Origin: Fusobacterium ulcerans
GTDB lineage: Bacteria; Fusobacteriota; Fusobacteriia; Fusobacteriales; Fusobacteriaceae
Assembly: GCF_003019675.1 (NCBI RefSeq)
Contig: NZ_CP028105.1
Coordinates: forward strand, 946,282-1,010,281
Reading direction: 5' to 3'
DNA length: 64,000 nucleotides
The position numbers were made by a program, and so were the translations under genes. A model generated the notes under the pieces. The model saw only the letters and a list, made by a program, of their open reading frames with translations, was not told the DNA's origin and ran no database searches. Of the stretch, positions 48,250-56,243 are shown in pieces. Positions within the stretch are counted from its first letter, which is position 1; each line of letters begins with the position of its first letter.

Positions 48250-48286
48250 TAGGTTTGAGTATAAACCTAAATTTAAAAAAAATCAA
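48250..48286 (-). promoter_or_regulatory. Promoter with overlapping palindrome before the small ORF and ilvE
   Basis: On minus, TTGATT (48281-48286) and TATACT (48258-48263) have a 17-base spacer. The -10 is embedded in a perfect inverted repeat TAGGTTT-N6-AAACCTA (48250-48269), a likely repressor site. The expected start is about 30 bases before the small ORF. Confidence 0.7.
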
Positions 48287-48345
48287 GCATTTTTTGAAAA
48301 ATTTTTTTTATTACATACTTTTTGAAAGATATTTTTCATCTATGA

Positions 48346-48612
48346 TTACTTCATTTTTTTAGAAGCTCTGAATTTTACTGTCTTTTTAGGGTAAATCTCC
48401 ATCTGCTCCCTTGTTACAGGATTTGACACCATTCGCGGCTGTCTTGTGAGTATTTCAAATATTCCTCTTTCTTGAAATTTTACCCCTCCATCTATAGCTA
48501 TCGCTTCCTCTACTGTTTCAAGAAACTTTTCTATCTCTTCTCTTGCTTTTGTTATTGTTATTTTTTCTGAACTCATTTTTTGATATAGTTTTGCCAGCTC
48601 TTTTCTATTCAT
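48346..48612 (-). CDS. HU-family DNA-binding protein
   Basis: About 88 residues from MNRKELAKLY; in-frame ATGs at 48618 and 48624 are alternatives and the choice is uncertain because they overlap the upstream gene. The HU fold is seen in AREEIEKFLETVEEAIAIDG, the strand FQERGIFEILTRQPR and the final VKFRASKKMK. HU proteins bend and compact DNA. It is directly downstream of, and slightly overlaps, a second HU-like gene. Confidence 0.85.
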   Translation of the reverse strand: MNRKELAKLYQKMSSEKITITKAREEIEKFLETVEEAIAIDGGVKFQERGIFEILTRQPRMVSNPVTREQMEIYPKKTVKFRASKKMK

Positions 48613-48895
48613 CTGCATCACCATTAGCTATTTTTATAAGTCTCTTCCCTGCTCGAAATTTTATTACTTTTTTAGGCTCTGTATATCTTGCCTCTTTCCA
48701 AATTGGTACTAATACTTTTCTGGACTTTACTTCTTTTTCTTCAAATACACCCCAGTATTTAAATACTACTTTTTTCTCTTCATCTAAAGCTTTCAGCAGT
48801 ACATCCCAGAATAAATCTATCTTCTTTTTTACTTCTTTATGGCTTTTGCTTTTATTTCTCTTTTTGTAAAATCTTACGAACTCCCCTTCTGTCAT
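48605..48895 (-). CDS. Divergent HU-like DNA-binding protein
   Basis: 96 residues. The HU pattern is looser than in its neighbour: a helical N-terminal half (HKEVKKKIDLFWDVLLKAL), a strand pair VVFKYWGVFEEKEVKSRKV and a C-terminal KKVIKFRAGKRLIK that matches the HU ending. The two HU-type genes overlap by about 8 to 20 bases, so they could form a heterodimer like HU-alpha/beta. AAAGGGG precedes the start. Confidence 0.75.
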   Translation of the reverse strand: MTEGEFVRFYKKRNKSKSHKEVKKKIDLFWDVLLKALDEEKKVVFKYWGVFEEKEVKSRKVLVPIWKEARYTEPKKVIKFRAGKRLIKIANGDADE

Positions 48896-48921
48896 ATCTT
48901 CCCCTTTAAGTATTATATTTC

Positions 48922-48960
48922 CAAGTAAAAGACTGGCTATATGAGCCAGCCCTTCACTTG
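48922..48960 (-). terminator. Weak terminator-like hairpin after the autotransporter gene
   Basis: CTGGCT/AGCCAG inner stem within CAAGT/ACTTG outer arms. On minus it is followed only by a mixed TCTTTT tract, so termination would be partial and the HU genes downstream could receive read-through. Confidence 0.45.
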
Positions 48961-49020
48961 TAATTTAAAATAATTTCTTAGTAATTCGGTAGTTAAAAAT
49001 TTTCATTATTGTTTTTGCAA

Positions 49021-52000
49021 TTAGAACTTGTAACCTATTCCTGCTCCTACTATCCATTCACCTTTAGTTTTGTTTTTAGCAGAACCATTGTGTGAATCTC
49101 TTTCTACTGAATAAGTTCCCTTTACATCAAAGATTACTCCACTTTCAAGCTCCAGGGCATATTTAGCATTTAGCCCTATACTATGTTCATTTTTGTGAGC
49201 CACTAAAATATCAAAGTCTGTTGTTGAACCTTTAAATCTTCCTGTGATATATTCCTCATCTGCTCCATCAAGTATTTTAGTATAGCTGACTCCTGCTGAA
49301 AGTGTACTCTTTCCTTTTTCATGAGGTATTACTTTTTTCAAGTCTACTCCCACTTTTCCAACTGTATAATCAAATGATTTTGAATCTGTCTCAATAGCTA
49401 GAGTTTTATTTCCCTCATTAGCTCCATCTTGGTCTACATATGTATATGACAAAGTTGCATAAGGCTCTAAGAATAAGTTGTCTCCAACTTGATGCGAATA
49501 TCTTCCATTTAAGTAGATATCGTAAGTCATATCTGAATATTTATCACTGTAGGCATTTCCTAATGTTCTTCTGTCTGCATCATATTCTGAGTACTGTATC
49601 CCTGCTCCTGCTTTCAATGTAAGGTTTCCTCTATAGTTTTCAGCAAATGCACCTAAGTACCCGCTATTTCCTTTTACCTTTGCCATATCTAGTTTTGCTT
49701 CACTTTTATTTCCTCCAAGTGTTACCCCTAGAGAAAGATTTTCTGAATATCCGTATTTAGCCAGCATATATGCTCCAGTTAGTTTCATATCTGCACTTGT
49801 ATCTGCTGTTCCTACATCTATTCCATGATAATTCTGTCCATAGTATGTATCTTTAGTTCCTCCATCAGCGTGAGTAAGTCCACCCATTATCATCCATTTA
49901 TTTGTCTCTGGTCTGAAAATATTATCAACAACTATATCTCTGAACATTCCCACTGATCTTCTTGATAACTCTGAACTATATGAGTAAGGAGTTCCTGTAT
50001 ATATATCATTTAGGTAGCTTAAAAGAATTTTTAACTGGTCTTCTGAAGAACTGTTGTAGTCATAATTTTTTCCAAGGAAAGTCATACCTAATATATCTCT
50101 TAACCCATCAAGATTTTTTTCATCTGTACTGTTGTAAATACTTTTATATATCTTATTTAAAGAATTGTATTTATTTACTTTAGGATTTACAATTCCATCT
50201 AAATCTGAACCTGCTCCTAAGTATATATATCCTTCATCTTTATATGTATCAAGGTCTACCTTATCTATGATAGAATTTGTCTTGACCTTTATATTATTAA
50301 GTTCTATATTTTTCATATTAACTAATACTTTTTTTCCTATTCCATTTGTTATGAAATTCAAAGTTCCTGCTTCTTCTGGAGAGATTCCCTCTATTGTCAT
50401 TCCATCAGTTCCTGAAAAAGCATGAGTTGCTGTAGATATTGAAGTCGATGAAGCAATAGCTGCTGGTGATAAATCTCCATCTTTCTTCAATCTAAGGCTT
50501 AGTACCCCTGATTTCTCCACTGTAACTTTATCTGTTCCTGTTACTTTCATATCTTCAAAGAATGTTACATTATTGTCTATACTTATATCAGTAAAACCAG
50601 ATATATCATAAAACATATTCATACTTCCATCAGCTTTTCCATAAAGATTAAGAATATTATTTCCTTTAGATTCCATCTTTCCATTTACTATTGCATTTCC
50701 CTCTAAGGTAACAGCATTGTCATTTCTATCTACTGTTATAGCAACCCCTTTATCTCTAGTATTTATTACAGAATCTCCTTTTATAGTAAGAGTACTTCCA
50801 TTTTCAGTTATACTTATTGTTGTACTACCATCTGCAACTCCTCCATTTACTACTGTATTATCAAGAGTAAGCATTGACATTTCTTGATCCATTACAACTG
50901 CTGTCTTATATGCATTAACTACACTGTTATTTAATTCATTCTTTCTTCCACTAATTTTAAGAGTATCCTCTATTCCATTTAAAATATATTTTTTATCTGG
51001 AGAAATACTTTCCTCTTTATCAGAAGCTCCATTAGAATCATAATATGTTAACTTTCCTTCTTCTAAAGTTAAACTCTTCCAGTTTTTTATTTCTTTGCTA
51101 GCAGCATCTACCTCTGCGTCAACATTTATGATATCATAGCTAACTCCATCAATACTTATCTGATGTATTTCCCCAAAATTATTATGATAATCAACAGGAG
51201 AGCCACTATCACTGCCCCCTCCAATATATTTATTACTATCTGCTATAAAAGCTAGTCCATAGTTTTTTATTTCGTTATTATTCAGAGTACTACTTGTAGA
51301 AGAATCAACTATTGTTAAATTATTTACTACATTCTGAGAAGTATTACTAGATACAAGAAGCCCATAGTTATTTGCATTACTAATTATTTCACTAGAGTCA
51401 TAGTTAGATATAGCATTAAACTGCCCATAAATTATTCCACTATTTTTTAATTTCCCTATACTACTTGAACTTTCATTGTCAATTCCAGTACTAGCAGATA
51501 TAGTTCCACTATTTATTATCTCTCCTATACTACTTGAACTAGCGTTATAAATTCCCCTCATACTAGCAGATATACTTCCAGTATTTATTAAACTTGTTAT
51601 ACTGCTTGTACCACCTGAGCTTGAATAATTACCAATTCCATAATTAGAACTAGATATACTTCCACTATTTTTTAAACTTGTTATACTGCTTGTACTTCCT
51701 GAGCTTGAATTAGAATTATAAATTGCATAGTAATTACCAAATATCCTTCCTGTATTTGTTATACTTCCTACGCTTCCATCCTTATTATAAATTCCATATC
51801 CATACTCAGAATATGCCCCTATTCCTATAGCTGATATTGAACTGTTATTTACAAAACTCAAATTACTTAAATCTCCACTTAATTTCAGCCCATAAACACC
51901 TTCATCGCCATTATTCTCAAGAGATATTGTAGTGTTGTTTGTATAAGTTGTTGATCCTACATCCCATTTATTATCGGGATATGTACCTTCATCAATACCT

Positions 52001-52167
52001 GGTGTAAATGTTATATTGCCATCACTTTCTTTTATTTCCAACCCTACTACATCTGCCCCCATTGCCACTGTACAAGAGAGAAGCATTCCCACTACTGCCC
52101 CTATGGTAATATTTCTCCCTCTTTTTTTGTTCCCGCTTTTTACTGCCTTCATAATCTTTTCTATCAT
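49021..52167 (-). CDS. Type Va autotransporter adhesin
   Basis: About 1,048 residues from the ATG at 52167, which has GAGGAGGGG just before it. An extended signal peptide ends near LLSCTVAMGA. The passenger (to about residue 770) is Ser/Gly/Asn-rich, beta-helical in style, with near-identical 28-residue units around residues 140-240 (core ITSL-N-SGSIS) and DNA repeats 84 bases apart at 51591 and 51675. The C-terminal 270 or so residues form the autotransporter barrel, starting near RPETNKWMIMGGLTHADGG and ending in GIGYKF with the terminal Phe needed for barrel assembly. It probably places the passenger on the cell surface; ligand unknown. Confidence 0.92.
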   Translation of the reverse strand: MIEKIMKAVKSGNKKRGRNITIGAVVGMLLSCTVAMGADVVGLEIKESDGNITFTPGIDEGTYPDNKWDVGSTTYTNNTTISLENNGDEGVYGLKLSGDLSNLSFVNNSSISAIGIGAYSEYGYGIYNKDGSVGSITNTGRIFGNYYAIYNSNSSSGSTSSITSLKNSGSISSSNYGIGNYSSSGGTSSITSLINTGSISASMRGIYNASSSSIGEIINSGTISASTGIDNESSSSIGKLKNSGIIYGQFNAISNYDSSEIISNANNYGLLVSSNTSQNVVNNLTIVDSSTSSTLNNNEIKNYGLAFIADSNKYIGGGSDSGSPVDYHNNFGEIHQISIDGVSYDIINVDAEVDAASKEIKNWKSLTLEEGKLTYYDSNGASDKEESISPDKKYILNGIEDTLKISGRKNELNNSVVNAYKTAVVMDQEMSMLTLDNTVVNGGVADGSTTISITENGSTLTIKGDSVINTRDKGVAITVDRNDNAVTLEGNAIVNGKMESKGNNILNLYGKADGSMNMFYDISGFTDISIDNNVTFFEDMKVTGTDKVTVEKSGVLSLRLKKDGDLSPAAIASSTSISTATHAFSGTDGMTIEGISPEEAGTLNFITNGIGKKVLVNMKNIELNNIKVKTNSIIDKVDLDTYKDEGYIYLGAGSDLDGIVNPKVNKYNSLNKIYKSIYNSTDEKNLDGLRDILGMTFLGKNYDYNSSSEDQLKILLSYLNDIYTGTPYSYSSELSRRSVGMFRDIVVDNIFRPETNKWMIMGGLTHADGGTKDTYYGQNYHGIDVGTADTSADMKLTGAYMLAKYGYSENLSLGVTLGGNKSEAKLDMAKVKGNSGYLGAFAENYRGNLTLKAGAGIQYSEYDADRRTLGNAYSDKYSDMTYDIYLNGRYSHQVGDNLFLEPYATLSYTYVDQDGANEGNKTLAIETDSKSFDYTVGKVGVDLKKVIPHEKGKSTLSAGVSYTKILDGADEEYITGRFKGSTTDFDILVAHKNEHSIGLNAKYALELESGVIFDVKGTYSVERDSHNGSAKNKTKGEWIVGAGIGYKF
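51575..51720 (-). repeat. 84-bp in-frame repeat in the autotransporter passenger
   Basis: The plus-strand segments beginning AACTTGTTATACTGCTTGTA at 51591 and 51675 are nearly identical for about 40 bases, giving a 28-residue protein period. Looser copies lie nearby. Such repeats can change number by recombination. Confidence 0.7.
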
Positions 52168-52351
52168 CTTTCCCCTCCTCAAAATATTTTTTCATCATTT
52201 TAATAAATGCAAGATTCACTAATAATTACTGTGTAGATCCTCTGTAAACTTTTATAAAATTCAGAGCATCTTCTTTCTGTACGCATTTATATACTTTTGC
52301 GAATAGTCATTTATTTATTAATTTTAGAGAAGGTTATTTAAATATAAAATA

Positions 52352-52533
52352 TTGACTTTTTTGGGGAAATAATGTATCATCTATCATGTAAGTATAGCGT
52401 GTTAAATTATGAGTTAAAGAAATTTTTGGTATAAGCAAAAATGCAAGTGTTCGCCTTTGTATATAAAAGAGAACTTTTTTAAAGTATTCTTAAATTTAAA
52501 AATCCCCAGTAAATTTATACTGAGGACTTTTTT
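52352..52533 (+). ncRNA. Candidate small RNA gene with own promoter and terminator
   Basis: TTGACT (52352-52357) and TATCAT (52375-52380) with a 17-base spacer give an expected start near 52387. A terminator hairpin follows at 52503-52526 (TCCCCAGTA/TACTGAGGA, one mismatch, six-base loop) and then six T residues. The transcript would be about 145 nt and holds no convincing gene; the longest ATG frame is 13 codons, from 52441. It lies in the 535-base gap between the autotransporter start and the YfcC gene end. Function unknown. Confidence 0.55.
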
Positions 52534-52623
52534 ATTTTATTCTCTTTTTTTTAAAGAATGAAAATATATATTTATTATTTAATTTTATTTTCACTTTATT
52601 TTTTATAATTTCCTAAGAAAAAA

Positions 52624-52668
52624 TAAAAAAACAGCAGTTAAGGTTGATTAGCCTCTTCTGCTGTTTTC
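52624..52668 (-). terminator. Terminator after the YfcC-type transporter gene
   Basis: On minus AACAGCAG and CTGCTGTT arms followed by a T-run, 35 bases after the stop. Confidence 0.8.
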
Positions 52669-52702
52669 TTTCATTTTTATCAATAAATATTTTCAATATT
52701 TT

Positions 52703-54205
52703 TTATTGAAGTTTCATTAACACTCCACCAATAACGAATAATGAACCAAATAGGAAAAGCCATCCTTGGAATTTAATTTGGAATTTTGCCCAAATTCCCC
52801 ATTCTAATTTAGCAATACCTAATATAGCCATTAAGATTCCTGATGTAGGAACTATAAGGTTAGTGAATCCATCTCCTAATTGGAAGGCAAGAACTGCAAC
52901 CTGTCTAGGAACTCCAACTAAATCTGATAGGGGAGCCATGATAGGCATTGTTAAAGCTGCTTGTCCAGAACCTGATACAACAAAGAAGTTGAATACAGAT
53001 TGGAATATATACATTACCCAAGCTGATACAGCTGCTGGCAGCCCTCCAAGTCCGTTTGCAACCCAGTTAAGAACTGTATTAAGAACACTCGGTGTTCCAG
53101 CTTCTGTTCCACCTAGTACAAGAACTATTCCTTTAGCCATTCCAACTACTAAAGCTGCTCCGATCAAATCTTCTGCACCTTTTCTAAATGAAGTAGCTAT
53201 GTCATTTACAGTCATATCATTAAGTTTGAAAACTACACCTATTATTCCTGCTACAATACCCATTATTACAAACTGAGTAGCTATTTCAGGAAGGTAGTAA
53301 CCAAATACAACAACCCCATATATTATCCAAGCCATTCCTAAAAGAACAACTAATAAAACTAATTTATGTCCAAATTTGAAATCTACATCTTGCTGATCTT
53401 CTAATTTGAATTCTTCTCTATAGTATCTGTCAGCTTCATAAGAAATAGAACTTTGCGGATTAGCCTTTACTTTATTTGCATATCTAATAGTATAGAATAT
53501 TCCAAATGCTGTAAAGAATGTCCACATAACCATTCTGAACCCTGCTGCTGAAAGTACAGGAATTCCTGCTACCCCTTGTGCTATAGCAACACTGAAAGGG
53601 TTCATCCAAGATGTTCCAAACCCTATTTGTGTAGAAACATAAGTGATAAGTATCCCTGTTATTCCGTCATACCCCATTCCAATTACTATTGGAATAAGCA
53701 CCATAGCAAATGGTATCGCCTCTTCTCCCATTCCAAATACTGCTCCCCCTAGAGAGAATACAAAGAATACTATTGGAAGAAGCAGCCACTCTGATCCTTT
53801 TGTCTTTTTTATCAAGGCATAAAGTCCTGATTCAACTGCTTTAGTTTTTAATATGATTCCGAAAGATCCCCCAGTGATAAGAATAAACGCGATTACCCCT
53901 ACTGCTGTACCCCATTTGTCTCCACTAACAATACCTTCAAATACATAGTTTGCTACTCCGACTTCTCCATTTGGCTCAAAGAATTTTATTCCTTTTACCA
54001 AAGGCTCTCCTTGTTCATTCAGTTCATAAGCAAAACTTCCTGCCACAGGAACTGTCCTAGTTTTTTCTGCCCCAGTTTCAGTTGTATAAGTTACTTTTTC
54101 CATTTGGAATTTACCTACTGGAACCGTATGTGTTAATATCGCAGCCAAAATGACTACAAAAAATATAATTACATAGGTGTCTGGCATGTTAAACTTTTTT
54201 TTCAT
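52703..54205 (-). CDS. YfcC/DcuC-like anaerobic carrier
   Basis: About 500 residues from the ATG at 54205, which follows GGAGG with good spacing. The protein starts with MKKKFNMPDTYVIIFFVVILAAILTH... in which the PDTYVIIF and HTVPVGKF elements are typical of the YfcC family. There are about twelve membrane segments and a periplasmic insert at residues 30-80. Conserved loops are GGAVFGMGEEAIPFAM, GFGTSWMNPFSVAIAQG and VVSGSGQAALTMPIMAPL. Relatives carry dicarboxylates or basic amino acids such as arginine/ornithine; the substrate is undecided. It is a single-gene unit with its own promoter and terminator. Confidence 0.85.
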   Translation of the reverse strand: MKKKFNMPDTYVIIFFVVILAAILTHTVPVGKFQMEKVTYTTETGAEKTRTVPVAGSFAYELNEQGEPLVKGIKFFEPNGEVGVANYVFEGIVSGDKWGTAVGVIAFILITGGSFGIILKTKAVESGLYALIKKTKGSEWLLLPIVFFVFSLGGAVFGMGEEAIPFAMVLIPIVIGMGYDGITGILITYVSTQIGFGTSWMNPFSVAIAQGVAGIPVLSAAGFRMVMWTFFTAFGIFYTIRYANKVKANPQSSISYEADRYYREEFKLEDQQDVDFKFGHKLVLLVVLLGMAWIIYGVVVFGYYLPEIATQFVIMGIVAGIIGVVFKLNDMTVNDIATSFRKGAEDLIGAALVVGMAKGIVLVLGGTEAGTPSVLNTVLNWVANGLGGLPAAVSAWVMYIFQSVFNFFVVSGSGQAALTMPIMAPLSDLVGVPRQVAVLAFQLGDGFTNLIVPTSGILMAILGIAKLEWGIWAKFQIKFQGWLFLFGSLFVIGGVLMKLQ

Positions 54206-54234
54206 TTTTACCTCCACAAATTTTTAATACTATT

Positions 54235-54263
54235 ATTATACTTTATGTTTTTAATTAAATCAA
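54235..54263 (-). promoter_or_regulatory. Promoter of the YfcC-type transporter gene
   Basis: On minus, TTGATT (54258-54263) and consensus TATAAT (54235-54240) with a 17-base spacer, 30 bases before the start. Confidence 0.75.
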
Positions 54264-54335
54264 TACTTAATGATATAAACTATATTTAAAAATTTTGAGA
54301 GGTATTTCATCTGCCATTTTTTATGAGTATTTACA

Positions 54336-55928
54336 CTAAAATCTTTTTCCCTGACTTATCAATTTTCCGTCTTGACTATAATGTTTATACTCTTTTTCCT
54401 TACCATTTTCATAAATATATTCTTCTGATATTTTTCCATTTGTATAAAAAAATCTCTGTACTCCATCTCTTTTTCCAGATTTATAATTTTCTTCAGATAT
54501 AATAATATCTTTTGAATACTGTACCCATCTTCCTTCTCTCTCATCCATTTGATAGCTTCCCTGTTTATATAATTTTCCATTTGGATAATACTCAGTTACA
54601 GTTCCATGACGAAGTCCGTTTTTAAATTCCGACTCTCTTTTAAAATACTCTTTTCTATCAAAATCAGTAGGAGTATATTGAATTTGCTTCCCATCCATTT
54701 TACCATTTTCATTGTAATTATAAATAGCTACATTTTTTCCTTTTTCATCAAAAGTATTCCATGTTCCAACTCTCATAGAATCTTTATATGTTCCTGTTGT
54801 TTCTACATCTCCCTTTCTTGTATATTTCTTATAGTCTCCTTCTAACCTATCGTTAGAATATGTTTCTTCCACAGATACATTTCCATCTTCATAATAAGTT
54901 TTGAATACTCCTTCTTTTTTCCCAGAAACATAATTCAGCCTTCTATATATTTTTCCACTAGGATAATATATTTCTACAGTTCCATCTATTCCTCCGTTTA
55001 TATAATTTCCCTGCTCTATTTTATTTCCGTTTTTATCATATTTTATGTAAGCTCCATTAAGCACTCCTCCCTGAAAATTTTCTTCCCAGACAAGAGTTCC
55101 TTTTCTGCTTATTCCCTGCCATAAACCATCTTTTCTATCTTGAGCATAGCTTCCTTTTACTTCGATATTTCCATCTTGATAGTATTTTACATAGCTTCCA
55201 TTTTTCTTTCCTTCTTCATAATTTATTTCATATTGAAGATTTTTTCCAAAGTATGTTTTTTCTATTCCCTCTTTTTTTCCATTGACATAGTCTACTTCAA
55301 ATTTTTTATCTCCATTGGCAGCATACATTGTATATTTCCCATTAAGAATTCCGTTAACATATATTCCTGTTGTTTTTATATTTCCATTTTCATATTTTGA
55401 GATATATTCTCCTATTGGTTTATTTTCCCTATATGTTATTTCTTCTTTCAAAAGCCCATTAGTATAGAATTTACTCCATCTTCCATCTCTCGTTCCATCT
55501 TTATATTCTCTTTTCTCCTTTATTCTTCCATTTGTATCATAAAGGATCTCTTCTCCATCTTTCTTCCCATCAGTATATGAAGTTTCTGATTTTATACTTC
55601 CTCCGCTGTAGTATTCTTTATACACTCCGTTTTTCAGCTCTCTTTTTGCAGTAGTAATTGTAGTAACAGCAGTAGGATAAGTTCTTACCTTGGGAAGTGA
55701 AGGCGTCACTGTAGTTTTTGTAGTCTTTGTTGATTTTTTAGATGTTTTTGATAGAATTGCTGCTATTTCCATATTTTTCTTGCTTTCACTAATATTAGCT
55801 TCTATTTTTGATTTTATATCTAAGCTCTTTATCTGCTTCTGAGCAAAATATATTCCACCAGCTAATATTCCTGATATAATTAATATTACAACAAACGCTA
55901 TTAAAAAATTTTTTCCTTTTTCACTCAT
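54336..55928 (-). CDS. Membrane-anchored MORN-like (YwqK-type) repeat protein
   Basis: 530 residues from the ATG at 55928 (GGGGGAAAGAT before it); an earlier in-frame ATG at 55991 would add 21 residues. One membrane segment at about residues 8-28, a Lys/Ser/Thr-rich linker, then about 18 tandem repeats of 23-24 residues with the pattern G-x-(Y/W)-x-x-(Y/F)-x-x-(N/D)-G-x-(I/L)-x-x-x-x-x-Y-x-x-G-x-x-(D/E/N), for example GRWSKFYTNGLLKEE. This is the MORN_2/YwqK pattern. Some databases label such proteins antitoxins, but no toxin gene is adjacent. The repeats probably form an extended beta scaffold outside the inner membrane. Many lysines and acids alternate, giving a strongly charged surface. 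Confidence 0.82.
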   Translation of the reverse strand: MSEKGKNFLIAFVVILIISGILAGGIYFAQKQIKSLDIKSKIEANISESKKNMEIAAILSKTSKKSTKTTKTTVTPSLPKVRTYPTAVTTITTAKRELKNGVYKEYYSGGSIKSETSYTDGKKDGEEILYDTNGRIKEKREYKDGTRDGRWSKFYTNGLLKEEITYRENKPIGEYISKYENGNIKTTGIYVNGILNGKYTMYAANGDKKFEVDYVNGKKEGIEKTYFGKNLQYEINYEEGKKNGSYVKYYQDGNIEVKGSYAQDRKDGLWQGISRKGTLVWEENFQGGVLNGAYIKYDKNGNKIEQGNYINGGIDGTVEIYYPSGKIYRRLNYVSGKKEGVFKTYYEDGNVSVEETYSNDRLEGDYKKYTRKGDVETTGTYKDSMRVGTWNTFDEKGKNVAIYNYNENGKMDGKQIQYTPTDFDRKEYFKRESEFKNGLRHGTVTEYYPNGKLYKQGSYQMDEREGRWVQYSKDIIISEENYKSGKRDGVQRFFYTNGKISEEYIYENGKEKEYKHYSQDGKLISQGKRF

Positions 55929-56243
55929 ATCTTTCCCCCATTCTTGTATTTTCACAACTATATTGTACCTTCTTATTCCTTTTATTTCCATAATCTTTTT
56001 TATATCTTTTTTTAATTCACAAAACTTGAGAACAATTCTTTAATTTTTTACATTGTAATAGTTCTTTTATTTTTTATCAAAATTCTTTTATATATTTTTA
56101 TTTATCGTATTTTAAGTTTAAAGAATATTTTTATTTATTTCTCTTTTTATTATTTAATTCTCCTTGAAAAAATAGATGCAGGATAAAAATATCTAAGGTA
56201 TAATTTTAGTAAGATCATCACTATATATAAAAAGGGGGTTTAC
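55929..56243. other. AT-rich divergent intergenic region
   Basis: 315 bases between the MORN-like and reductase genes. TATAAT at 56199-56204 on plus is a candidate -10 for the reductase, without a good -35. On minus TACAAT near 55965 is a weak candidate for the MORN-like gene. Nothing else is recognisable. Confidence 0.4.

Noticed and set aside
47920-48250. T-box leader before ilvE
   Set aside because: No T-box sequence (GGTGG-ACCGCG type) or long stem I with specifier loop is visible.
54336-55991. Calling the MORN-like protein an antitoxin
   Set aside because: The label comes from a repeat family only; there is no adjacent toxin and the protein has a membrane anchor.
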